A stretch of DNA of 64,000 bases from CBDCNP01 sp965222425. GTDB taxonomy: Bacteria > Acidobacteriota > Vicinamibacteria > Marinacidobacterales > DATDRI01. This document shows positions 18,919 to 27,097 of the stretch, piece after piece. The DNA lies in contig CBDCTW010000008.1 of assembly GCA_965222425.1 (NCBI GenBank), positions 248,001-312,000 of the forward strand. The letters are read 5' to 3'. How positions within the stretch are numbered: position 1 is the first letter of the stretch; each line of letters begins with the position of its first letter. The position numbers and the translations under genes are program-made. Under the pieces are notes generated by a model. The model saw nothing but the letters and a program-made list of their open reading frames with translations. It was not told where the DNA came from and made no database searches.

Positions 18919-19031
18919 GCCTTGGTGCATAAATACAGGTAAGTCATTGATTCCATTGACTCTGCGATTTTTGGCCCAAAAACGTAACCTGCTGATTCCT
19001 TTAGAGTTGTCCAGAGTTATGCACCAAGGCA
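18919..19031 (+). repeat. R2 MITE, copy A
   Basis: A 113-bp non-coding element starting TGCCTTGGTGCATAA and ending TTATGCACCAAGGCA. The two arms differ internally (left arm ATACAGGTAAGTCATTG, right arm GGTTACG-like in reverse). The flanks show no matching duplication, so this copy has probably been rearranged. Confidence 0.8.
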
Positions 19032-19202
19032 ACACATCGCCCGAATGGCACGGACGCCAAGTGAGACGAGGAAGACAACAACGTTGAGCATAGCGGCGGA
19101 GTTTCGCCGTCTTCGGCCCGGAATTCAAGCGGAGCGTAAGTCCTTGATTTCGTGGGCGGAGCAGTTTTGACGATGCACAGGCCAACGGAAGGAGACACCG
19201 CC

Positions 19203-19339
19203 ATGAAGGAAAAGACCCACAGGACGACGGAGCTCGTCAAGGGTGGCTTGGGAGTCGCTGGAGAAGTGGGCGAGGCTCGAGATCCAGGATTGGGTGCAGG
19301 AGCTGATGGTAGCCGAAGTCACGGAGCTTCTCGGGCGTG
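19203..19339 (+). pseudogene. Transposase N-terminal remnant (IS256-like)
   Basis: The segment SLEKWARLEIQDWVQELM, then AEVTELLGR, resembles the N-terminus of mutator/IS256-type transposases. A frame shift separates it from the ATG at 19203. It is cut at 19340 by an R3 MITE. Confidence 0.5.
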
Positions 19340-19505
19340 GGTGCTTGCGCTGTTTGCTGTTGGTGATGTGTACGTATCCCTTTGCAAAAAAAGCGCTTAC
19401 GCTCCATTTAGCGCGCGGCGAAGGTCCTGAGCGCTATTTTGGCTGTAATTTAATGCAGCGTAAAGTCTTAGCGTCATCTCACCAACACTTAATGGCGGAA
19501 GCACC
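19340..19505 (+). repeat. R3 MITE, full copy
   Basis: A 166-bp element. Left end GGTGCTTGCGCTGTTTGCTG, right end AATGGCGGAAGCACC. The outer TIR resembles the ends of the IS1-like remnants, so it may be a non-autonomous relative of that IS. An inverted full-length copy lies at 29437-29602. Confidence 0.75.
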
Positions 19506-19507
19506 AG

Positions 19508-20239
19508 ATTTCGCGCTCAGCCAAGAGCGGTGCAACAACGCCCCTGCGAGGCGCACTCAAGAACCTCGGACATGAACTCGGACGCAACACTATCAAGAGG
19601 CTCCTCGCCGAGCACGGTATCGCGCCTGCGCCGGAGCGGGGCAGGAGCATGTCGTGGAGCACCTTCATCAAGGCTCATTGGGGCGCCATCGCTGCGACAG
19701 ACCTGTTCACCGTCGAGGTTGTGAACCCGTTCGGGCTCGTCCGCTACCATGTCCTGTTTGTCATCGATATCGCCACTCGCTGCGTGTGCATCGGTGGGAT
19801 AACGTCGGACCCCAACGGGGAGTGGATGAAGCAGGTGGCAAGAAACCTCACTGACATGTGGGATGGTTTCCTCCTTGGCAAGCGATACCTCATCCACGAC
19901 CGGGACCCACTATTTACCGAGGCGGTACGTGGGCTGTTGAGAGATTCAGGCGTGAAGCCCCTGCGCCTTCCCGCCAATAGTCCGAATCTGAACGCATACG
20001 CGGAAAGATTCGTTCTCTCCATACGTCGAGAGTGTCTCGACCGCTTCGTACCTCTCAGTGAGCGACACCTGCGGACAGCGGTAACCGAATACGTAGTGCA
20101 CTATCACACAGAACGGAACCACCAAGGTCTCGGCAACGAGCTCATCACACCTCTGCCGGCAAGCGCGAATGACACTGGCCCCATCGTGTCGCGAGAGCGA
20201 CTTGGGGGCATTCTCAACTACTACTGCCGTGCCGCGTAG
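19508..20239 (+). pseudogene. IS5-type end joined to integrase-core transposase fragment
   Basis: 19508-19546 matches the right end of the IS5 element at 34425-34451 (GAGCGGTGCAACAACGCC). From there a frame encodes about 230 residues of a retroviral-integrase-type transposase: RNTIKRLLAEHGIAPAPERG, then the catalytic D in AATDLFTVEV, the second D in HDRDPLF, and the glutamate in NAYAERFVLSIRRECLD, ending at 20239. The N-terminal helix-turn-helix part is missing. An R1 end follows at 20296-20468 in the orientation expected for this IS's right terminus. Confidence 0.7.
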
Positions 20240-20295
20240 ATTGTCGCCGGCGACGGTAGCCCCTCGGCGGGCTCGACCGGCGTAGCGTGGAAACA

Positions 20296-20504
20296 GCTTC
20301 AGGAACATGCTTCGATATTCGCTCTCGACTAGGTGGTCATCTGCATGGTGACAACCCGCCCGCCCAAGACGATTGTAAAGCTCACGGCCCTTGGCCCGGC
20401 CGCAAACACAGACACTAAGTTGCTGATTTATGGCCTATTTCAAAAGGGCCGAGTTTTGGCACAGGACGACGTACACATCACCAACAGTAAACAGCGCAAG
20501 CACC
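20296..20504 (+). repeat. R1 repeat, longest copy, with R3 tip
   Basis: R1 extends here from GCTTCAGGAACATGC to GGCACAGGACG at 20468 and is the empty-site version of the copy at 32504-32805. The CTAG at 20329-20332 is where the other copy carries a MITE. 20471-20504 is the tip of an R3 element. Confidence 0.75.
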
Positions 20505-20545
20505 TCACAGGGCGGGGCGGGTCTTGGAAAGCTGGGCGGCCGGCT

Positions 20546-22042
20546 TTACTTGAGGGTGAGCGGGTCTCTCAACAGGAGACGGGTGACTTCACCGTCGAAA
20601 AAAGTCTTCATGCTCGCACGGCCGTCGGGGTCACCGGGGGCGATCTCATCCCACTTGCCGACGATGAGGAAAACGATGTCGTCGGGCTTCAGATAGGTCT
20701 TCGCCACCTTCAGAACGTCGTCCAAGGTGACGGCCTCGACCTCGCTTCGCCAAAGCTGCCAGTAGTTGTGGGAGCGGTCGAAGAAGGCATCGGTCGAGAA
20801 GATGTCGACGATTTGAGAGGCGGACTCGAAACGCCGCGGGAATGTTTCGACGAGAGAGTTCTTCGCGACGGCGAGCTCCTCTTCGGAAACCGGCTCGCTC
20901 TGCATGCGATGGACCTCTTCGAGTGCGATCTGGGCCGCGAGCGCTACGGTCGCGTTCTTGGATTGAAACGAGATGGTGAAGGTGCCGGGCTCGAGCGCGT
21001 CGAACGAAAAGCTCGAGCGGACCGAATAGGCGAGCCCTTCGTCGGATCTTACTCTCTTCACGATGCGCGACGTGAAGCCTCCGCTTCCGAGGATCTCGTC
21101 CATGACTTGGATGGCGGCGCGATCGAGGTTCTTCCAGTCGGTCCATTGGGGAACCCGATGGCTGATTCTCACTTTGCCTTGAGGGATGTCCTTCTCGACG
21201 TGATAGACACCGGGCGCCGGCGCATGGCTCGGTTGAGGAGGGGGCCAGCGGTTGTCGGCGCCCTGGCCGGGCCAGTCCTTCAGATAACCTTCGAGCGTCG
21301 TCAAGAAGACGTCGGTATCGATGTCGCCCGATACACTCACGATCATGTTCTCCGGCCGCCAGTACTTTTCGTGGAAGGCGACGAGGTCGTCCCGGGTGAT
21401 GCGTTCCAGGTTCGACTGGGTCATACGGCGGCTCGAGTAGTGATCTCTCCCGTAGAGCAACCAGCCCCACTCTCGTCCTAGAATGTCGTCCGCGTCGTCG
21501 TTTCGTTGCCGCATCGATTCGAGAAGGTTGCCCTTTTCGATCTCGAACCGTTCGGCGTCGAAGCGCGGATGGCGCAGCATGTCGAAGAGGAGCTCGAGCG
21601 ACTCGCCGAGTACGGGAGTGATGCACCGAAGGCCGGCCCCTGCCTGAGCGTCGCCACCGTAGCTCGAAAGACGGGCTGCGAGAAACTCTACCTGCTCGTC
21701 GAAATCCTCTGGACTAGAGCTCGTAGTGCCGCCGGTTCGAATCAACCTGCCGGTCAGCCCAGCGAGCCCAACCTCGTCGGACGGTTCCAGATAGCTTCCC
21801 TGCCGAAGTCGTATTCCGAGATTGACGAGAGGGAAGGTGGGATCCTCCGCGACATAGACGAGGACACCGTTCGAAAGACGATGTCGATAACTATCGCCCT
21901 TCGGAACGTCGAACTCGAGCTCGTCGAAAACGAGCTCCTCGGGTCGAGTGGGAATCGGGCTCGTTTCCGGAGCCGGACGCGGCTGTTCGGCGGTGAGGGC
22001 CGCCGAGGCGAGCAGGATAACCAGGATCGCACTCAAGCTCAT
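20546..22042 (-). CDS. M16 peptidase-like protein, non-catalytic partner
   Basis: A 498-residue protein with a signal peptide (MSLSAILVILLASAALTA) and two M16 half-domains. The zinc-binding HxxEH motif is absent: the corresponding helix reads GLAGLTGRLIRTGG. The C-terminal domain retains ILGSGGFTSRIVKRVRSDEG and GLAYSVRSSF, the R/Y pair typical of the second half of M16 chambers. In bacterial M16B pairs one subunit carries zinc and the other supplies substrate-binding residues. The upstream gene, overlapping by 4 bp, supplies the zinc site, so a periplasmic heterodimeric peptidase is likely. Confidence 0.85.
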   Translation of the reverse strand: MSLSAILVILLASAALTAEQPRPAPETSPIPTRPEELVFDELEFDVPKGDSYRHRLSNGVLVYVAEDPTFPLVNLGIRLRQGSYLEPSDEVGLAGLTGRLIRTGGTTSSSPEDFDEQVEFLAARLSSYGGDAQAGAGLRCITPVLGESLELLFDMLRHPRFDAERFEIEKGNLLESMRQRNDDADDILGREWGWLLYGRDHYSSRRMTQSNLERITRDDLVAFHEKYWRPENMIVSVSGDIDTDVFLTTLEGYLKDWPGQGADNRWPPPQPSHAPAPGVYHVEKDIPQGKVRISHRVPQWTDWKNLDRAAIQVMDEILGSGGFTSRIVKRVRSDEGLAYSVRSSFSFDALEPGTFTISFQSKNATVALAAQIALEEVHRMQSEPVSEEELAVAKNSLVETFPRRFESASQIVDIFSTDAFFDRSHNYWQLWRSEVEAVTLDDVLKVAKTYLKPDDIVFLIVGKWDEIAPGDPDGRASMKTFFDGEVTRLLLRDPLTLK

Positions 22043-23823
22043 TGTCCACCTCCTTCTCCCTTTGCTTCCCTGCCCGCGAGCTCGTCGATGCGCTCCTGGA
22101 GCATGTGCTCCAGCAAGGGGAATACCTTCTGAAGTGGAGGAGGCGCCTGGCTTCGTTGCGCGTCGATTTGACCCAACATCTGTTTCAATTGCTCAGCGTC
22201 GTCGGCTTTCTTGATCTGTTCGACCTGAGCGAGGATCTGGCTCTGGACGTCAGGAGGAAGCCCTTCGAGCTCCGTGGGCACCGTGGTCGCTTCGCTTCCT
22301 TCCGTACGATAGTAGAGCCCAACCGCTCGACTTTCCGGGGCAAAATAGCTCTCCGCGACTCGTGTCACGTCGTCCGCCGTGACCGCGAGCGTGCGCTCGG
22401 CCCATTCGTTGAGGTATTCCCACTCTCCTAGACCGTCGTACACGAGGAGCTGGAGGAGGAGAAAAAATCCGCTCGAAAGTCGCCGATAGGAGCTCGCCGT
22501 GATCTGATTCTTCACTTTCTGAAGCTCGCGATCGGGAATGGGCTCCTCTCGAATCTTGCTGAGCTCTTCGTAGAAGGATCGCTCGAGGTCTTCGGGGGTT
22601 GCCTCTCCTTTGGTCTCCGCTTGAAGCGAGAAAGAGCCGTCCCATTTCCGGGAATCCTGTGCGGCACCCGCGCTAGAGGCGATCTTTTGATCGAGGACGA
22701 GCGACTTGTAGAGCCGCCCGCTCCGCCCATTCAAGATCCCCGCGAGCACGTCGAGGGCGTAGGAGTCCCGGTGGCGGAAAGCAACGGTGTGGTAGCGGAT
22801 CTCGATCTGTGGTTGGCAATCGCACGAGGCCTCCATGCGTTTCTGGGCGCGCTGCTCCATTTCGAGCGTGACTACGTCGGGTGGAGTGTTCTCGCCGCGC
22901 GGGATGCGGCCGAAGTAACGTTCCGCGAGGACCTTCGCCTCGTCGAGGTCGAAGTTTCCGACGAGCGCGGCGGTCAGATTGTTCGGAGCGTAGAACGTAT
23001 CGAAGTAGTCCTTGGCTTGGGCCAGGCTATAAACCCTGAGATCCGAGGGCCATCCGACCACAGGCCAACTATAGGGGTGCGATTGCCAGAACATGGCGTT
23101 GAAGAGCTCGTCGAACTCTCCAGTGGGCGTCGATTCGGTTCTGAGCCGGCGCTCCTCATAGACCACGTCCCGCTCGGAGTAGAACTCACGAAAGACGGGG
23201 TTCAGGAGTCGGTCCGACTCCATCCAGAACCAGAGCTCGAGCTTGTTCGCGGGCACTGTGATGAAATAGACGGTGACGTCCTCGCTCGTGAAGGCGTTCA
23301 TTCCCGACGCGCCTGCCTCGGTGTAAACCTTGTCGAACTCGTCTTTGACTATCAGCTCTCGTTGCTCGCCGACGAGCGCGTCGAAGCGAGCAGCGAGCTC
23401 GATGAGTTCAGGAGGCCGTTCGCTACCGGCGAAAGCGTCTTCGATCTCTCCGAGGCGATATCGTTCTCTCTGGTCGCGATAAATGGCGCGGATACGTTCT
23501 TGAAGCTCTTCTTGCTCCTCGATGATCTCGAGGTCTCTATCGATGTTGCGGGTGCCGATCGTTCGGCTTCCCTTGAACATCATGTGCTCGAAGAAGTGGC
23601 TGATGCCCGTGATCCCGGGACGCTCGTTGGAGGAGCCGACATGGGCGACCCAGCCGGCGGAGACGGTCGTGAGCTCTGGTCGTGACACCGCGAGAAACTT
23701 CATTCCATTCGAAAGCTCGAAGGTCTCGACGGGGACACGGGTGACCTCCTGGGCAGCGGCGCTCGTCCCGAGCATCAGGATCGGTAGCGTCGTGAGAATC
23801 GTTATTCGCAACATGGTGATCAT
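22039..23823 (-). CDS. M16 zinc peptidase, catalytic subunit
   Basis: A 594-residue secreted metallopeptidase. It has a signal peptide (MITMLRITILTTLPILMLGT) and an inverted zinc motif HFFEH at residues 76-80 in GISHFFEHMMFKGS, with downstream glutamates in the ERDVVYEERRLRTES helix. A long helical insert (about 100-150, EEQEELQERIRAIYRDQRER) separates these, as in pitrilysin-like processing peptidases. The C-terminal half (about 300-520) is the second M16 domain. It is the first gene of a two-gene operon with the non-catalytic partner (ATGA overlap at 22039-22042). A C-terminal helical tail (QILAQVEQIKKADDAEQL) is extra. Confidence 0.88.
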   Translation of the reverse strand: MITMLRITILTTLPILMLGTSAAAQEVTRVPVETFELSNGMKFLAVSRPELTTVSAGWVAHVGSSNERPGITGISHFFEHMMFKGSRTIGTRNIDRDLEIIEEQEELQERIRAIYRDQRERYRLGEIEDAFAGSERPPELIELAARFDALVGEQRELIVKDEFDKVYTEAGASGMNAFTSEDVTVYFITVPANKLELWFWMESDRLLNPVFREFYSERDVVYEERRLRTESTPTGEFDELFNAMFWQSHPYSWPVVGWPSDLRVYSLAQAKDYFDTFYAPNNLTAALVGNFDLDEAKVLAERYFGRIPRGENTPPDVVTLEMEQRAQKRMEASCDCQPQIEIRYHTVAFRHRDSYALDVLAGILNGRSGRLYKSLVLDQKIASSAGAAQDSRKWDGSFSLQAETKGEATPEDLERSFYEELSKIREEPIPDRELQKVKNQITASSYRRLSSGFFLLLQLLVYDGLGEWEYLNEWAERTLAVTADDVTRVAESYFAPESRAVGLYYRTEGSEATTVPTELEGLPPDVQSQILAQVEQIKKADDAEQLKQMLGQIDAQRSQAPPPLQKVFPLLEHMLQERIDELAGREAKGEGGGQ

Positions 23824-23867
23824 TCTACTACTTGCCCCAAATCGACACGGCTTTGGTGCAAGGACGC

Positions 23868-24328
23868 GAGGTGTGCCTTCTATTTATTTATCCGCGCGCC
23901 CCGAACTTGATTGGTCTCCGGTCTGCCGGGACCATGCCGGTATGATTTCGTCGTTGGTTCGCACTCTCATCTCTACCTTCAAGGCTCGTCGCGAACTGGC
24001 TGTGCTCCGCAAAAAGTCTATCCGGCGTTGATTGCGCGTTTTATACCTACTATGGTCGGCCGCTTTTAGCCGATCTTTTTTTGCGGATCACAGACCAGAT
24101 CAGATGATCGGCTCCATTCGACGTGAGTGTCTCGACCATGTGATCGTCCTTGACGAGCAGCACCTGAGGCGAATCCTACGCAAATACGTCGACTACTATC
24201 ATTCGTGCCGGACTCATTTGTCGCTTAAGAAGGACGCGCCCGAGCCTCGCCGCGTAGAGTCGCCGGCGATGGGCCAAGTGAAAGCCATTCCAAAGGTCAG
24301 CGGTCTCCATCATTATCGCACTCGACAC
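23868..24328 (+). pseudogene. Integrase-type IS remnant with nested R6 MITE
   Basis: It begins with an R5 left end (TGTGCCTTCTATTTATTTAT). The transposase N-terminus follows (MISSLVRTLISTFKARREL, 23942-24000), interrupted by a 92-bp R6 MITE at 24001-24092. Then comes the transposase C-terminus (MIGSIRRECLDHVIVLDEQH, YVDYYHSCRTHLSLKKDAPE), ending near 24300. Only the two ends of the gene survive; the catalytic centre is gone. Confidence 0.7.
24001..24092 (+). repeat. R6 MITE, copy 2 (nested)
   Basis: Termini TGTGCTCCGCAAAAAGTC and TTTTTTTGCGGATCACA. It lies inside the transposase remnant above, so it is younger than that IS. Confidence 0.75.
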
Positions 24329-24490
24329 CGTCGTGTCCAAAAATACAAACGAACTCAAGACCGGCTAGCAACGCGCCCTCGTCGCAACGCTTTAAGGTAG
24401 GCCAAGCCTGTAAAGCCAACCCGCGGCTACTGCCGCGCTCGCTCTTGGTCTCCATCAGTCGGCGAACGACATTGCCCCTTATTAATGTGG
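24329..24490. repeat. R4 repeat followed by recombinase-tail duplicate
   Basis: R4 occupies 24329-24366. 24368-24490 is an inverted, diverged duplicate of 14282-14396. It encodes the last codons R-A-L-V-A-T-L-stop of a serine recombinase and its downstream flank. 24491-24609 is gene-free; it is the promoter region of the redoxin gene. Confidence 0.6.
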
Positions 24491-24609
24491 TAATGGGATG
24501 GCTGGCTGGCTGTTCATCGGCTCATTGTGTCAGTCGCCGTCTCAACTTGATAGCACCTGACAATACCCTAGCACGCTACCGAACCGTCTCACGCTAGAAT
24601 GGCTTCGTT

Positions 24610-25059
24610 ATGTCGAAGCTGTACTTTCGGACTCTATGGGCCGGCGTCGCGTCGCCCTTTGCGGCAGCGGGTCTTGGCCTGTTCGTCTATCGGAGTCTGA
24701 CGCGCGCGAGCGCCGACAGGGACGCCGACTTCGTCTTCCGTCTCTCCATAGTCGCGATCGCGATGGCCTTGCCGGGCGTCATCACTCTCGTCCTCGCGCT
24801 CGCCGACCACCGCAAAGGAGCCTTCTCAACCGTGAGCAAGGTGGGCCTGATGCTCGGCATTTTGTCGCTCGGTCTCGTGTTCCTTCCGATTCGAGGCGTC
24901 GTCGAGCGCGCTACGCAGGCGCGGAATCTGGCGCTCAGTGACGTCGAGGCGCCGCCTTTCTCGACGGCGGACATCCACGGCAACACGCATCGTCTCGACG
25001 AGCATGGAGGAAAGGTCGTGCTCGTAAACGTTTGGGCGACCTGGTGTCCGCCGTGCCGT
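24610..25059 (+). pseudogene. TlpA-like redoxin, N-terminal half (split by MITE)
   Basis: 150 residues: three N-terminal membrane segments (about 5-27, 42-65, 78-98), then the thioredoxin-fold start LSDVEAPPFSTADIHG and the active site VWATWCPPCR. TlpA/ResA-type proteins reduce disulfides or haem-binding cysteines on the outer face of the membrane. The frame ends at an R2 MITE inserted directly after CPPCR. The missing half is at 37078-37395 on the minus strand, beginning K-E-M-P-G-L-D; both sides carry the 9-bp duplication CCGTGCCGT. Joined, they give a normal protein of about 255 residues. Confidence 0.85.
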
Positions 25060-25173
25060 TGCCTTGGTGCATAAATACAGGTAAGTCATTGATTCCATTG
25101 ACTCTGCGATTTTTGGCCAAAAAACGTAACCTGCTGATTCCTTTAGAGTTGTCCAGAGTTATGCACCAAGGCA
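25060..25173 (+). repeat. R2 MITE, copy B
   Basis: A 114-bp copy with left and right arms of the usual unequal type. Its left flank is the redoxin gene and its right flank is a truncated R3 element, so the two sides do not belong together. Confidence 0.85.
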
Positions 25174-25234
25174 GTAACTTAATGCACCGTAAAGTCTTAA
25201 CGTCATCTCACCAACACTTAATGGCGGAAGCACC
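25174..25234 (+). repeat. R3 MITE fragment
   Basis: The right third of R3 (GTAACTTAATGCACCGTAAAG to GGCGGAAGCACC). Nothing further is recognisable up to 25319. Confidence 0.6.
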
Positions 25235-25319
25235 CCTCAAAGCTCGGCTTCGCGGTAGGAAGCTTCGCCGGCAGGCGGCATGGACGGCAAGCGGTTGCGC
25301 TACCAGACCTCATAGTATA

Positions 25320-25508
25320 ATGCGTATGTACAAGTACAGAGTCGTTTTCGTGAACGGCGAGAAACGAGAACTAATCGTTGAGGCTGATCAGGTATCCGAA
25401 CGTGGCCAGTCCTATTGGTTCACAACGGACAAAGAACCTCGTTTCGCTCCTACCTGTCGAACGCGTCTTGTATATTACCAAGATCGAAGAATAATCAGTT
25501 TTATATAA
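25320..25508 (+). CDS. Small hypothetical protein (62 aa)
   Basis: The frame starts ATGCGTATGTACAAG and encodes MRMYKYRVVFVNGEKRELIV, then SYWFTTDKEPRFAPTCRTRL and a YYQDRRIISFI tail. It is basic and beta-rich and reads like a complete small single-domain protein. A TATAAT sequence ends at the start region (25314-25319), so transcription could begin very near or within the ATG. Either the ATG at 25320 or the one at 25326 may be used. I do not recognise the family. Confidence 0.45.
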   Translation: MRMYKYRVVFVNGEKRELIVEADQVSERGQSYWFTTDKEPRFAPTCRTRLVYYQDRRIISFI

Positions 25509-25539
25509 CCATCGACTCCTTAGCTCGTTGGATGAGCGA

Positions 25540-26007
25540 ATGCCGAAAAAGAATGGGATCGTTGTGGCGGCTTTCTTGGCGATGACTCACTGCAAGCCAC
25601 CTGCTGGCACGGTGGCGCCAGTTTTCGATGTAAGCAGGGTGATAGCTGAGGGTAGTTTCAACATTGGCACTCTCGAGTCCTCACAAACGTTAGACTGCGA
25701 TTTCCTTAGGTTCTTCTCGTTCAGCACGACAGCCTTAGGTGACATCGAGGCCGTTGTTGACTGGAATCGAAATTCCAACAGGCTTGACGCCGTCATTTAT
25801 CGTGGCCAATGTAATTGTCGGCTTTCCCAGAGGAATGCGTGCGAAGACGTTGTCGCGTCTTCAATCGGTGAACCGCCAGCGAAGCCTACTCGAATCACCG
25901 CGGAAGAAGAACCAGCCGGCTCATATATTCTCGAGATCTCCAACCTCCAGGAAGAGGGAAGGCCGGACTCGGGCTCTTACCAGGTCCTCTCTCACACCGA
26001 GTCATAA
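25540..26007 (+). CDS. Secreted hypothetical protein
   Basis: 155 residues from the ATG at 25540 (a TTG 12 bases upstream is in frame but less likely). The N-terminus MPKKNGIVVAAFLAMTHC looks like an export signal with a cysteine at its end, although the preceding residues are a poor lipobox. The body (EAVVDWNRNSNRLDAVIYRG, then PAGSYILEISNLQEEGRPDS) resembles the beta-sandwich pattern of bacterial pre-peptidase C-terminal-type domains. Four cysteines suggest disulfides. It lies 16 bases upstream of the interrupted membrane-protein gene, so an operon is likely. Confidence 0.55.
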   Translation: MPKKNGIVVAAFLAMTHCKPPAGTVAPVFDVSRVIAEGSFNIGTLESSQTLDCDFLRFFSFSTTALGDIEAVVDWNRNSNRLDAVIYRGQCNCRLSQRNACEDVVASSIGEPPAKPTRITAEEEPAGSYILEISNLQEEGRPDSGSYQVLSHTES

Positions 26008-26023
26008 ACGGAGGAGGGAGCCA

Positions 26024-26173
26024 ATGAAGGACAAGCTCATAAAGCGAATTGAGCAATCCCGAAAGCCTAGTCGGCCCAACGAAGAACTCTTTCATATTCC
26101 CGCATCACCAGAAGAGGTCACAGCTATGGCAATCCTCAGCTTGATCCCCTCCGTGCCGGCCATACTCCTCGTG
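26024..26173 (+). pseudogene. Membrane protein, 5' part, cut by IS21 copy 2
   Basis: A GAGGAGGGAG ribosome-binding site precedes the ATG. The first 50 residues (KLIKRIEQSRKPSRPNEELF, then AMAILSLIPSVPAILLV) lead into a membrane helix, and the frame is interrupted by IS21. Removing the IS and one TCGTG duplication rejoins it in frame with 28743-29030. I do not recognise the family. Confidence 0.65.
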
Positions 26174-26323
26174 TGTGTTTGTCCACTCGGTCTGGCCCAC
26201 TTTGCTCATCTAATTTGGCCCACCCTAAGTTATTGATTAATAAAGACGAGCTGTAAGAAAGCCCCTTTCCTTATTCCGCGGCCGGAACGAAGTGCAGGCC
26301 GCGGCTAGTGAAACCCAACGAAC

Positions 26324-27097
26324 TCATGCCTTTATGGTCTTTTTCTCGCTCTTCAGGGTGCGCCGGAACCGATAGGATTCGGTGCCGGTTTCGAGTATGT
26401 GCGCCTGGTCCGTGACTCGGTCGAGCAGTGCCTTGCACAGGCGGACGTTCGTGAACACCTGGGTCCACTCCGAGAAGGGCAGGTTGGTGGTGATCACGAG
26501 CGCCGCCCTTTCGCATCGTTCCGAAACCACTTGGAACAGAAGCTCGGCGCCGACATCGGCGAGTGGGACGTAGCCGAGCTCGTCGATGCACAACAACTCG
26601 TAGCGGGCGTAGCGACGGATCACTCGCGAGAGTTCGTGCTCCTCCCTAGCTTCAACGAGTTCGTTGACGAGTCTCGAGGCCGTCGTGAAGCGAACGCGGC
26701 GACGTTGCTGGCACGCCGCTACACACAATGCCGTGGCCAGATGAGTCTTGCCTGTGCCGGCATCGCCGAGAAACAGAACCGGCCGTGCATGGTCGATGTA
26801 GTCGCCTTCGGCCAGTTCTCGTATCCGACGGGCGGAGACCTTCGGCGATTGCGAGAAGTCGAACTCCTCGAGCGTCTTCGCTCTCGGTAGTTGTGCTTCC
26901 TTCAGTCGTCTTTGAACCGCGCGGTGTTCACGCTCCTCGACTTCGGCGCTGAGCAGCACGTCGAGGTAGCGGACATAGCTGTGCTCGTCGCGCTGCGCTT
27001 GTTCGGCAATCTTCTGGAACTGCGTTGCCACGCTCGGCATGCGAAGCGTCTTGCAATGCTGACGGATGCTCTGGAGCTCGATGCTCTTCGCGTTCAC
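26324..27097 (-). CDS. istB: IS21 helper ATPase IstB, copy 2
   Basis: Same 257-residue AAA+ protein as copy 1, with intact P-loop and Walker B and an ATGA overlap with istA. Confidence 0.95.
   Translation of the reverse strand: MNAKSIELQSIRQHCKTLRMPSVATQFQKIAEQAQRDEHSYVRYLDVLLSAEVEEREHRAVQRRLKEAQLPRAKTLEEFDFSQSPKVSARRIRELAEGDYIDHARPVLFLGDAGTGKTHLATALCVAACQQRRRVRFTTASRLVNELVEAREEHELSRVIRRYARYELLCIDELGYVPLADVGAELLFQVVSERCERAALVITTNLPFSEWTQVFTNVRLCKALLDRVTDQAHILETGTESYRFRRTLKSEKKTIKA

Noticed and set aside
20646..21626. 326-codon minus-strand frame inside the M16 partner gene
   Set aside because: It is arginine-rich out-of-frame translation of a clear M16 domain.
21735..21750. GGTTCGAATCAACC, resembling a tRNA T-loop
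   Set aside because: No acceptor stem or anticodon arm can be folded around it, and it lies within the M16 coding sequence.
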